This document shows positions 8,988 to 19,156 of a stretch of DNA of 42,768 nt, one piece after another. The notes under the pieces are model-generated. The model was not told where the DNA came from. It saw nothing but the letters and a program-made list of their open reading frames with translations, and ran no database searches. A program made the position numbers and the translations under genes. Numbering within the stretch: position 1 is the stretch's first letter; every line of letters starts with the position of its first letter. The DNA lies in NCBI GenBank assembly GCA_002104905.1, contig MCFE01000713.1:1-42768 (forward strand). The letters are read 5' to 3'. The stretch is from Basidiobolus meristosporus CBS 931.73 (lineage: Eukaryota; Basidiobolomycota; Basidiobolomycetes; Basidiobolales; Basidiobolaceae).

Positions 8988-11684
8988 GCAGGAACCCAAC
9001 AGTTTTGTGCCACTGGTCATTCACTGGATCCCACACATCCTGGTCTTCAGTTGGTACTGCAAGGTCTAGTACCTCATATACCAGTCCTTGCAATAAATTG
9101 CTGCAATATTCAAGTGCGTTTTCTTGAGCACTGCTCTTGATGAAGTGCTGCAATCTCTTGGTATGCCTATTGACATTCCAAAATTCAACCAAAGCCATTT
9201 TGATAGTCTTTCAAGTTCTTGAAGTTGTAGCCTTGTTTGTCAGTGAGATCTCCACTGTGTCAACAATGGAGGATCTGGAGGCTGTGGCAGACAAATTGCC
9301 TTTCTTTGAAAACTCATATACTTTGCTGGAGTGTAGTTCAGCTGCCTCCACATCCAACTGTTGTGTAAGCAGCTGTTTGCAGGTTGGTAATTCTTCTTGG
9401 CTCTGATGGAATTTAGTCTGTTCTGTGCTCACAGCGTTAATTGACAAGAACTGCAGTTCTCTTTGTATGCTTCTCTGTCTCAGGCTTGGGTAGACATATT
9501 TCCCTCTACTTCTTCCTTTATCACTGCCAGATCTTTCACTGCTACTTTGACTGGGTGCTTCTTGAATGGTAATAAGCTTTCCTTGATAAATGCTATGCTG
9601 GTGCATCTGTATCTGCCTGCTTATCTCTAATTGCACTCTTCCAGCTACCTGACATCTCTTTGACACTTGTTTTGAGCTTTTGGCCCTGCTTGCAATGGGC
9701 ACTTGAGGAAGCCACTGGTTTTTAGCCATGGCACCCTTGTTCTTCTGCCTTTGATAGTTTCTGCTATTCTAAAGATACTTTCTTAGCATGCCAATACTGG
9801 CCCAAGTTCTGTTTGCCTGTTTTAATCCAGAAAAATGCTCATGGTACAAGTCAAATTCAATCTGTTTGGCCTTGAGTTCCTGATGGTCTCATGGTATGCC
9901 AGCCTTAAGGTGATGTCAGCTTCTGACAGCCTCTTGAATATTAGCCCACTCTTCATTATTGCATTCAATGGCTTCACAGATCTACAATGTCTTTTGACTT
10001 TTAGGCTTTGGTACAAACACCACACTGTCTCTCTCCAATGCTGTGTTGGGCCTTTCTGTGGGCTTTGTCATTGGGCACTGTTGTTGTGCCTCAAAGATTG
10101 TACAGTGTTCCTCTGTTGTTACATAAGGAAATGGCTCAAATGTTGGCTGTAACATTGAGCTACTTGAGTTCCTTCTTTGCACCAAAAATATTGCTTTCTC
10201 TATCTAGGATATTAGTTGCTCTACACACATTATCTGCTAATCTTGTTTCTGGACTATTTCCTGATTTCTCTGGGCCATTGCATCTATCCTAGCAGCCACT
10301 GCACCCAATTGCTTCATTAATGCTTTGGTATGAGCTGACAACATACTTGCTAATATGGGTGGTGATGATATTATGACAGCCACTTGTTAGTCTTCAGCTG
10401 AAGGTACTGCATTTGCTATACTCTCATGTGCCTGAGCATAATGGTCAGTTTTTGGCTCTACAGATGTTCTCAATTGCCTACTTGAATGAGAGCCTGAGGA
10501 GTCTGCATTATTACCTTCAGTGGGGAATCTGTCATCATGGCCTCTTTTGGATGTAGCCCTACTTGTTGTACTGATTGTCAAAGTAAGCTGTTGTCCAGCT
10601 GTTTTTCTGCTGCTGTCAGTGGTAGGTCTGGTCAAGAACCAGACAACTTTACTTTATTTTTTGGCGGCATATATATGGCAGTGAGTCAAAGCAAAGGGGA
10701 AACAGTGTTACATATACATGGGTATTTGGTACTACAACATTATTTATAATGCTTACTATGGCAGGTCATCATTGAATCTTGCATTCATGTAGGTGCAATG
10801 TCTCAAATACAAGACTCCCTTAATTTCACATTAGTATTGACCAAAAGTGATGTAACTGTGTTAAATTGTTGAAGGTCTAACTGTTTGCCCCCTGGTCAGG
10901 ACTACTTTGATTCAACACCAGAAGAGAAGAGAAAAAAGACCATGTGGCTATTGTAGCAAGCCTCTCAGACATGAAGCATGCAAACAGCATAAGAAGTATT
11001 ACAAGAATAACAGCCAGTGGTTTGCCACACAAGTCAAATTCAACCACTCAGCAGTCACTGCTGTACCAACATTACCTTGCTAGCCAGTTGATACTTCTAT
11101 ATTGGCACCTGGCCATCTTTGTAGCCTTACAGAAACTGGGTTGGGTGAGCTTGTGATGCATTTGGGCTCACCTCAGCCTTCTGAATATGGCATGCAGAGT
11201 GATAGCTCTGACAAAGAAGGCTCACAAACGGACTGTGAGCTTATCTCCCCCAACAACAGTACTACACATGAGTCTGGTTATGTCCCAATATGCAATGAGA
11301 TAGCACCCATTGAAACAAATGCTAAGGATACCTTATGGAGCCAAGTGAGCCCAGTGATCCATCTACTGGTGCATGATATATTGTGGTGGCTAGAGAAGTG
11401 GTGCATTTCCACTAATATTAGTAATGGGGGCTTTGAGGTTTTACCACTACTTTTTGCCAAAATCATTCCAGGATGTAACTTACCATGTGCACAGAACAGG
11501 TGGACAACCATCATGCAGCTGGCAACATATGACCCAGAAACTGTCCTGATTCCAGCATGTATTAACAGTTACATGGCACTCACATCCAAAAATGCTACCA
11601 TTGCAATGTGTTCTAATTGTCAGGAATAGCCACCATTGAGGGAAAACACTGTTCACACTCTGGATATATTACCCATATATGCAG
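8988..11684 (-). repeat. Family X repeat, copy 1
   Basis: The longest copy of an unclassified repeat. In the minus sense the first half (11684 to about 10650) matches copies at 1-1360, 6420-7110 and 13509-14050. The second half (10635-8988) contains partly open frames: an 82-codon Ser/Thr/Lys-rich start (10635-10387), a segment on KPLNAIMKSGLIFKRL (10025-9822), and a 172-codon frame (9729-9211) starting MAKNQWLPQ and containing KVYEF and GNLSATAS. A further frame ends with VEFWNVNRHTKRLQHF. A basic, coiled-coil-like, low-complexity protein is suggested, perhaps a Gag-like or transposon accessory protein. I do not recognise the family. A 175-codon open frame on the opposite strand (11102-11629) is unusual for decayed DNA but shows no domain. 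Confidence 0.5.
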
Positions 11685-13063
11685 GCTTCACAGTGCTCCA
11701 AATTGGCGGGGGGATCAATTTTCACTCCAGAAATTAGCTGATCTTTGATCATTTTGCGCAAATAATCAAAATTGATGCGTCCAAATCTCCTGTGCCAAAG
11801 CATTGGTGTTTCTTCATTTAAGTTACTTATATTGGCTTCCAGATATGATGGAATATAAGTCAGCTTGTATAGATTCTGATCTCTGATGCCCAAAGCAATA
11901 TGGGCACCATTTTGATCAGTGATCCTGCATCCAGAATTGTCAAAACTGAAACTGAGTCTTTCTGCTGTGGCCTTACTTACAGAGAGTAGGTTCTTGGCTA
12001 TTGCTGGTACATAGAGTACTTCTTTCAAGGTCAGTGTATGGCTTCCTTCACTGCTTCTAAGGTTTACTTGGATAGTTCCTTCTCCCACTGCATCAAGTGT
12101 ACTATTGTCACCCATGAAAACCTTCTTAATTGGAATTTCTTGATATTGGGTAAAAAGTTCTTTTTGGTATGTAAAGTGTTGAGCAGCTCCAGAGCCAATA
12201 TACCATGTCTGAGAATCCTTGTTTGTGGTCATATTTAGTGCAGATATGAATAGTCTATCTTCAGTTGTGGCAGCATTTCCATATTCAGGCTTCTTTTGCT
12301 GATAATCTCTCTTTTTGAGACACCGGTCTGATGTGTGTCCTTTCCTTTTGCAGTAGTTGCAAAATAGGTTGCTGTTGCCTTTGTAGTGTCTTGGGTACCT
12401 CCTTTGTTGGTTATCATTGCTTATTAAAGCATTTTCTTCTTCCTTCTTATTGGCACTTGATTTTCTTAATTCTTCATCCAGGAGCCTTCCATATACGTAA
12501 TTCAAGGTCAAATCTTCAGTTCTGGACTCTAGGGCTGATACAAGGCCCTGAAACCTATCTGTCAGGCTATTCAGGATGGTAACTATCACATCCTCATCAG
12601 TAGTTGGTACACCCACAGATTCCATCTCATCTACCAGCAGGGTAATTCTGTTATTTAGATTTTTCATTTCTTCTCCTGGCAGCATCTTTGTAGTAAAGAA
12701 TTTTTGTCTCAGATACATCTTCTTGGCAGCTGAACATGACTGGTAGGTGTCTTCCAATGCTTTCCAGGCATTCTTTGCCGTTTTTGCACTGGAGCATTGA
12801 ATTAGCAATTTGTCCTTGACATTAAGGCAAATGCAGTTAAAGGCACTTTGTTCTTTCTTCTGGTACTTTAAGGCTTCCTCTCCCACGTTTTTAGGAGGGC
12901 ATTCTTCTCCCATGACAATATCCCAAAGGCCTCTTTCTTGTAGCAGCATCTTCATCTTCACCTTCCACACTTGGTAGTTAGATCCATCCAACTTTTCAGC
13001 AGAGGGAAATATTCCAGTAATAGCAGAAGTAGACATTGCAGAGAGTGACAGCTTGGGGCTCAT
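11669..13063 (-). CDS. Copia Gag-protease-pre-integrase fragment, truncated
   Basis: This is the best-preserved coding part of the copia family (464 codons from the ATG in the primer site). In order it shows a UBN2/Gag-type domain (SAEKLDGSNYQVWKVKM near residue 21, then ITLLVDEMESVG), a CCHC zinc knuckle (CNYCKRKGHTSDRC), a protease region (TWYIGSGAAQHF), then LLSVSKA and the GAG-pre-integrase block (MLWHRRFGRINFDYL). It stops at CEACIYG, before integrase, where family X sequence begins. The protease motif should read DSGA. The first Asp is Gly here, so the enzyme would be inactive. The frame is also open upstream through the LTR to 13300, so translation may start earlier. Gag and Pol would act in cytoplasmic virus-like particles. 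This copy cannot transpose by itself. Confidence 0.8.
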   Translation of the reverse strand: MSPKLSLSAMSTSAITGIFPSAEKLDGSNYQVWKVKMKMLLQERGLWDIVMGEECPPKNVGEEALKYQKKEQSAFNCICLNVKDKLLIQCSSAKTAKNAWKALEDTYQSCSAAKKMYLRQKFFTTKMLPGEEMKNLNNRITLLVDEMESVGVPTTDEDVIVTILNSLTDRFQGLVSALESRTEDLTLNYVYGRLLDEELRKSSANKKEEENALISNDNQQRRYPRHYKGNSNLFCNYCKRKGHTSDRCLKKRDYQQKKPEYGNAATTEDRLFISALNMTTNKDSQTWYIGSGAAQHFTYQKELFTQYQEIPIKKVFMGDNSTLDAVGEGTIQVNLRSSEGSHTLTLKEVLYVPAIAKNLLSVSKATAERLSFSFDNSGCRITDQNGAHIALGIRDQNLYKLTYIPSYLEANISNLNEETPMLWHRRFGRINFDYLRKMIKDQLISGVKIDPPANLEHCEACIYG

Positions 13064-13067
13064 AACC
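13055..13067 (-). other. Copia primer-binding site containing the gag ATG
   Basis: On the minus strand the LTR end TACAACA is followed by GGTTATGAGCCCC. The complement GGGCTCATAACC equals the initiator tRNA-Met anticodon arm. The ATG (13063-13061) pairs with the CAU anticodon and is the first Met of the Gag-like reading frame (MSPK). The same arrangement is seen at 1712-1724. Confidence 0.75.
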
Positions 13068-13393
13068 TGTTGTAAGAGTCTTGGAGATATTGGAAGTGAT
13101 TGGGAGGACAAGTAGATTATGTGGTTTTCACTTAATGATTTATTGAATGTAAAAGTAGTATTTATACTTTTACCTGATCTTGGCATTACAAAGAATAGGC
13201 TAAGGAAGGTCCCAAGAACATGTGTGCAAAGTTTGGGGCTGTTTGGACAACTTAGAATATTTACCCAGAACATTAAAATTCTCAAAGTAAATCCCAACAA
13301 GGAATTTGGTCAGTATTCTCTAGGATTTGAAGGTAATGATCTAAGTGACTAAGTTAGGTGAATATTTAGGTGGAAATACAAATTTTTTCAACA
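13068..13393 (-). repeat. Copia-family 5' LTR (326 bp)
   Basis: It has TGTTG...CAACA ends and aligns end to end with the LTR at 40286-40633 and with 1361-1711. It is followed on the minus strand by the primer site and gag, so it is the 5' LTR. No matching 3' LTR is present, because the element is truncated at about 11680. A reading frame in phase with gag is open through 13300-13064. Confidence 0.85.
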
Positions 13394-13508
13394 GTTAAGA
13401 GGGTCGTTATTTCAAAGCTGCTGGTATAATGAGGGTCTCCAAACAGTATCCAGAGGGCTGATCTGGATTGAACCCACCTGTGGGACCAAGTTGCTTTTCA
13501 TAAGGATT
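13394..13508. repeat. Short repeat shared with 17650-17765
   Basis: The stretch with CCAGAGGGCTGATCTGGATT and GGACCAAGTTGCTTTTCATA matches the stretch at about 17680-17755 with CAGCTGATCCAGATTGGATC and GGACCAAATTAGTTTTCATA. At 17376-17753 it is the start of an open minus frame; here it is not open. The parent element was not identified. Confidence 0.5.
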
Positions 13509-16160
13509 CTCTAGCCACAACAATATATCATTCACCAGTAATTGGAATACTGATCTTGCTTGGTTCCATAAGTGTTCTTGGTACTTTTTCTATGGGTGTG
13601 CCTCATCATACATTGGGATTCTACCAGGCTCATGCAGTGTACTGTTGTGGGAGGAGAGAGGCTCATAATTCATGGGTGAGCCTTCTTTTTGAGAGCCATC
13701 ACCCTGCAGGCCATATTCAGAAGGCTGAGGTGAGCCTAAAGGCATCACAAACTCACCTGAATCAGTTTGGCCAAGGTGACAAGTATGGCTAAGTGCTGTT
13801 ATGAAAAGATCAACTGGCTGGCAGGATATATAGGTGCAGTAGTGAGAAATGAGTACTCAAGTATTACTTGTGTTGCAAAATACTGGCCATGTTCCTCAAA
13901 TACTTCCTCTAGAATCTGCATGTTTCATGGCTAGGCGGCTTGTTACAATGGCTGCACTGCCACTTCTCCCTTCTCCTACAGTGTTGATTTAAAGAAGTCT
14001 TTTTCATTGGGCAAACAGCGTCACACTCAACACTGTAGTACTATTATATCACTTTTTTGTCAATAATCTTGTGAATTTACAACAAACTTACCTTTGAGAC
14101 ATTGTAGCTGTAAGAATTTAAGACTCAACAATAACCCACCATTTTAGCATTATAAATAAATTTGTGGCATCACACACACATGTATATGTACCACTATTCC
14201 TCATTTGGTTGGACCCACTTCCATATATATGTTGCCAAAAATACACCAAAGTTGTCTGGTTCCCAACCAAACCTACCACAAACAACAGCAGAAAAACAGC
14301 TGGAATACAGCTTGCTCCAACATTTAGTGTAACAAGCAGGGCTACATCCAAAAAAAGGCCATGTTGATGGTGTTCCCACTGAAGGTAATAATGCAGACTG
14401 CTCATGCTCTCTGTCAAGTAGGCAATTAGGAATCTCTGTAGAGCCACAAGCTGACCATAATGCTCAGGTAGATGAGAATGTAGCAACTGTAGTACCTGTG
14501 GTGGAAGACCTGCAAGTGGCAGCCATAGCATCACCACCACCAGTATTAGTAAGTTTGCTGTTAGTATTTACCAAAGAATTGATCTGGAAACTAATTGTGG
14601 TGGCTGATAAGATAGATGCAATGGTCTAGCAAAATTAGGAACTTGTCTAGATACCAGACGCATGGACAATTTGTGTAGAGCAATCAGTATCACAGGTAGA
14701 GAACACAGTATCTATGGTGTAAAGAAGGAACACATGTAGCTCAATGTCACAGCCAAGAATTGGGCCATTTCCTGATGCAACAGTAGAAGAACACCATACA
14801 GCCCTTGGAGCACAACAGAGGTACTCAAAGATTAAACCCATAGAAGAACCTATCACAGTGTACAAGGGAGAGACTGTGATGTTTATATGCAAGACTAACA
14901 GTCAAAAGATGTAAAAGATCTGTGAAGCTGTTAAGTGCAATGATGAAGAGTAGGCTAATACTCAAGAGGCTATTAGAAGTCTAGAATTGCATCTCCTCAA
15001 GGTGGGCCTACCATAGGACCATAAGGAACTCAAGGCCAAGCAGAATGTGCTTGACCAGGTCCACAAGCATTATCTTAGATTCAAGCAAGGAAACAAATTT
15101 TGGGCCAGAATTAGTATGCTGAGAGAGTATCTCAAGAATAGCAGAAGCTGTCAAAGATAAAAGAACAAGGGTGCCATGGCTAAAAACCAGTAGCTTCCTC
15201 AGGAGCTTGTCACAGGCCAGGCTGAAAGCTCCAAACATGCTGCAAAGCAGCATTAGGTTGCCAGATGAGTGCCAGTAGGGAACAAGCAGGCAGAAACAGA
15301 TGAGAATGTGTAGCATTTATAAAGGAGACACATAGTTCAATACACAAAGCACTCAGTAGCAATAGCAGTGAAGGACCTGAGAGTGATAGAAACCTGCAGC
15401 TCTCTTAGGAGCCCATTGAAAGCAGGGCTGAAAGCTCCAAACAAATGGCAGAGAAATGTCAGGTTGCTGGGAGAGTGCTGGTTAGGGACCAGCAGCAAAA
15501 ACAAGTGCACTAGTGCAGCATTCATGAAGGAGAAAATGTAGTAAAATACAAGAAGCCTTAGTCAAAGTAGCAGGGAAGACTTGTCAGTGAGAAAGGTAAA
15601 GGTAAAGAGAAAAAGTCTACCCAAGCCAGATACAGAGAAGCATAAGAAAAATGCTGGAGTTCTCACCAACTAATGCTCTCAGCCCGGAATGGGCTGAATC
15701 CCATAATTGCCAAGAAGAATTTCCAAGAGTAAAATAGCTGTTTTCTCAAGTGTTGGAACCACAGTCAGTTGAGCTACACTCCAGTGAGGTATATGAACTT
15801 GCAGAGAAAGGCAATTTGTCTACCACTACCTCCTCATCCTCCACTGTAGACAGAACAGAGATCCCACTGATAGGCAAAGCAACAAAATCAAGAACTCAAA
15901 AGACTAGCACAGTGCCCACAGTGGAGTTTTGGAACATTTACAGGCACACCACGAGGTTGCAGCACTTCTTCAAGAGCAGTGCAGAAGAAAATGCACTTGA
16001 ACATTGCAAGGATTTACTGCAATGACTGGGAAGTGAGTTGTTAGGCCTTACAGTGCTGGCTGAAGACCAGGAAGTACAGGAACTAGTGAATGAACTCTTT
16101 GTCATGGGATTTTCATTTTGTGACAACCTTTTGACAGGATCATCATGAATATTTCTCATA
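13509..16160 (+). repeat. Family X repeat, copy 2 (inverted relative to copy 1)
   Basis: The order of landmarks is the same as in copy 1 but on the plus strand: the first-half block (13509-14050), the Lys/Thr-rich start region (about 14250-14370), MMKSRLILKRL-like sequence (about 14940-15000), MAKNQ (15176), and the 91-codon open frame 15750-16025 with VEFWNIYRHTTRLQHFF. Most frames are closed by stops. A tandem duplication lies at 15186-15595. Copies 1 and 2 face away from each other with the copia fragment between them. Confidence 0.5.
15186..15595 (+). repeat. About 205-bp tandem duplication inside family X
   Basis: Two units, about 15186-15390 and 15391-15595, share AGGCTGAAAGCTCCAAACA, GTTGCCAG/GTTGCTGG and a GGGA(A/C)CA(A)GCAG stretch. 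On the plus strand both would encode a repeated segment related to LPQ..SRAKSSKQ in copy 1, which has one unit. Confidence 0.6.
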
Positions 16161-16285
16161 GGTGTATGCTGGGTATCTCCTGAGTAAAAGCCAACTTATA
16201 TGCCTTTCAATATGGAATTCACAGAGACAAGAACTGGTATGCACCTACAAGAGGGGCAAATATCTCACAGGGAGAAAGAATATAT
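16150..16285 (+). repeat. CpG-poor copy of the repeat at 19157-19330 (left part)
   Basis: This aligns with 19157-19270: TATGCTGGGTATCTCC against TATGCCAGGTGTCTGT, then the palindrome-like TTTCAATATGGAATTCAC against TTTTGGTATGGAGTTCAC. The right part of the match continues at about 17021-17080, beyond the hairpin. Several differences are CpG in the 19-kb copy and TpG or CpA here. Confidence 0.55.
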
Positions 16286-17020
16286 TAGACTTGTTCTATT
16301 GGATAGTGCCACATTGAGCCATCAGTGGCAAATGATGCCATAGTGTGCCAGGGAGGCCAAGTGAACCTACACCTGGCCACAGAGTGTGCAGTACAGCTCT
16401 GCATCTTCATGCAAAGCAGCCCTTGTGTTTCACTCATTGTGATGGAGAAAATCCACCTTTGACCTTTTTTTTAAGGTAAATGTTGTACAGGATGTGCAAG
16501 TGCACTGAAGGATTAAAGATATGCATCTGGTACTCAATACCCATGGCACTCTGAATCTAGCTCCTGTGGCTTGTAACATGTCACAAAAATGCATGGCACT
16601 ATCTTGGTCCACTGGTACTATCTGGCACTATAAGTGCTTTGTATTGATCTTACTTTAGGGCTAATATTTAAATATAGTGCCAGATAGTACCAGTGGACCA
16701 AGATAGTGCCATGCATTTTTGTGACATGTTACAAGCCACAGGAGCTAGATTCAGAGTGCCATGGGTATTGAGTACCAGATGTATATCTTCAATCCTTTAG
16801 TGCTCTTACACATCCTGCACAATACTGATCCACAAAAAAACATCAAAAAATGGATTTTCTCCTGCATCATAGATGAAACACAGGGGCTGCTTTGCATGAA
16901 GATGCAGATCTATGTTTCCCACTCTGTGGCCAAGTATAGGCTCACTTGGCCTCTCTGGCACACTATGGCATCATTTGGCACTCATGGCTCAATGTGGCAC
17001 TATCCAATGGAACAAGTCTA
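16286..17020. repeat. Long inverted repeat (arms about 348 bp, spacer about 40 bp)
   Basis: The left arm 16286-16632 begins TAGACTTGTT. The right arm 16673-17020 ends AACAAGTCTA. The inner 150 bp of each arm are almost perfectly complementary, including the stretch around ATGCATTTTTGTGACATG, while the outer parts have diverged more. The spacer (16633-16672) is AT-rich. A transcript would fold into a long hairpin. The whole unit interrupts a repeat that is continuous at 19157-19330, which suggests insertion as a foldback-type element. No coding sequence is recognised. Confidence 0.8.
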
Positions 17021-17375
17021 TTGGCCAAAGTATTTTGGGGATATTCATGAGGTATTAATGGTAACAGTGGCAGTAACCTAGCATATGTTTGCAAGACACA
17101 TGTGTTACCAGCATTATAATACATATGGCAACTTTGCAAGTATCACACTGACAAGTCACAAAGTTAAGGTGATATATATATAACAATTGCAATAGGTATA
17201 TGTTTGTAAAGGTTGGTAAGCCAGAGGCCATGGTTTCTTTTGATTTGAGCTATATATAGGATACATGTGATAGTATTGGGTAATCAAATACAGAGGCATG
17301 ATTCCACTGTGGAATTCATGAAAGGCATAAGCAGGGGTAGAGAAATGAAATACCACTGGGTAAATTGGTACAGTG
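17021..17375. other. Repeat remainder and unassigned AT-rich sequence
   Basis: The first 60 bases continue the match to 19290-19330 (GGGGATATTCATGAG against GCGGATATTCAAGAG). The rest is AT-rich with TATA-type simple repeats near 17173 and no gene that I can support. Confidence 0.35.
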
Positions 17376-17753
17376 TCAATTGACAGGACTAGCTGCAGGC
17401 TGCTGCACTGCTATACTGATATCAATAGATGTATGCATAAATACTGACAGAACACCATGCAGTTTTTCACCATCTAAGGCACCCACTTGTATATGGCTGT
17501 TAGGTCTGCTCAAATAAATGTAGACCATGTCAGAGCCACCTGAATGCCATACAAACCCTGCTGGAAGATCATCAAGCGCTGTCAAGTCTACTACCATATT
17601 TGGTGGTAATTGCAGCAAAACACTGTCACAATTCCACCAAAAGATTGTAAAAAGGGTCAGGAATTCCAATCTGCTGGCATTATGGAGCCTCATTGAGGGA
17701 TCCTGACAGCTGATCCAGATTGGATCCACCTGTAGGACCAAATTAGTTTTCAT
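17376..17753 (-). CDS. Unrecognised 125-codon open frame in repeat DNA
   Basis: The minus frame is open for 125 codons in an area where most frames are closed. It starts MKTNLVLQVDPIWIS and later reads LPPNMVVDLTALDDLPAGF and SDMVYIYLSRPNS. I recognise no family. Its first 35 codons match the repeat at 13394-13508. It is most likely a surviving piece of a transposon polyprotein. Confidence 0.25.
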   Translation of the reverse strand: MKTNLVLQVDPIWISCQDPSMRLHNASRLEFLTLFTIFWWNCDSVLLQLPPNMVVDLTALDDLPAGFVWHSGGSDMVYIYLSRPNSHIQVGALDGEKLHGVLSVFMHTSIDISIAVQQPAASPVN

Positions 17754-18229
17754 AGGGTATAAGGAGCATGGTGTAATGGACTCATGCTTTGTTCCATGGA
17801 TTTTGTAGATGGAAATGAGTAGATTTGTTCTATATTGTCATTGAGGCTTGAGCATGTTTTCTTGTTTTATCATCATTCTCTTTCTTGACCACAACCTTCT
17901 GTTCACTGAGCATGAAAGTATTTCCCCAATTCCTTTGGATCTTTGACAATCAGCAATATGTATGATTAATTACAACCTGCTGCCTGAAGATACACTACAA
18001 CTATATTCACAATGATCTGACTGAATAACTGCAGTGCTCTGATGGTCTTGTTTGCCCCAAACTCTCAAACAATGGTCTGGCTTGATTCCCATATGTCCGG
18101 TGGACTCATGGGGCTGTAGCACAGCTAGCAGATCTATATTTGCCTTTGAAACTAATGTATATGATCTTGCTTAAATGGTGAAGGCATATATATATAAATA
18201 TACATATCTATATATGTTTTGACTGGCAA
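17754..18229. other. TE-derived sequence, unassigned
   Basis: The stretch is AT-rich and CpG-poor, with a TATATATA run near 18186-18215. It lies directly downstream, in the minus sense, of a copia pre-integrase fragment, so decayed integrase sequence is possible, but no motif could be read. Confidence 0.35.
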
Positions 18230-18600
18230 AGTGTTAGCATATGCTTCTTGAGGCCACTGATTGTTTCCGATTGTTTTACTCAAACAATCAATATTGATAT
18301 GTCCAGATCTCCTGCACCAAAGCATTGGTATTTCTTTATTCAAGTTAATCACATTGGCTTCCAGATATGGTTGAATGCAAGTCAACTTGGATGGACTCTA
18401 ATCTCTGATACCTAGGGCAAGGTGGGAGCATTCTGATAGATGATCTGGCATCCAGAATTGTCAAGACCACCACTGATTCCATGTGGTGCAGCCTTACTAG
18501 CAGAGAACAGGCTCCTGACTATTTTTAGGGCATAAGGCACTTCTTTGAAGGTTGGTATATGGCACCAATCAGTACAATTTGGACATACCATGTTAGTTCC
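18230..18600 (-). pseudogene. Copia protease/pre-integrase fragment
   Basis: This aligns with 11710-12050 of the better copy. The minus frame reads QPYLEANVINLNKEIPMLW, RRSGHINIDCL, matching YLEANISNLNEETPMLW and RRFGRINFDYL. Sequence further upstream matches the LLSV and LTLKEVL part. Stops and substitutions break it. Confidence 0.65.
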
Positions 18601-19156
18601 TGGTCCAACATTGCCAGATGAGCTTTAGTGGCTATTCAGTGGGCTACTAATGAATCACTGTCAAATCAAAGCATATGTTCCCATCTGCATGGAAAATACA
18701 CCAACAAACAGCTAGATTGCTGGTTTGGCTCAGAGAAAGAGCCATGGCCAATTTGATACATCTACCCCTATTATGCAAGAAGCTTGTGATTGGGTTTGAG
18801 TGGCTCTTGTGAAAGCCCAAGTCTGAGTGTGCAGAGATTGTATGGTAGTGCTTTGGGAGTTCTCTATGGAGTGAATGTGTGAGGAAATAAGAGGAAGCAT
18901 TAAATTGCAGCCACCACCAGGTCCAAATCTCATCAAGAGCATGATATTCCAGTCCATCATGAGTGTGCTGAGGTGGTATATGGAGGACAGCCAGGAAGAG
19001 TTGGAGATTAGCAAACATGGATGTGTTCATGGAGACATGTATGCTATGGTACTTGGAAGTTAAGCAGTCCAAATACATGGATAATAAGTTGAATAAGAAA
19101 AGGCAGAGTTTGACACCAGAAGCACCGAATTTATTCATAGGAAATCTTTGCCGAAG
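18601..19156. other. Transition zone with an unrecognised 179-codon frame
   Basis: A minus frame covers 18647-19186 (179 codons, rich in His, Leu and Trp). A plus frame covers 19017-19283. Neither shows a domain that I recognise. CpG is rare up to about 19120 and frequent after it. The long open frame may be chance or part of a transposase. Confidence 0.3.
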
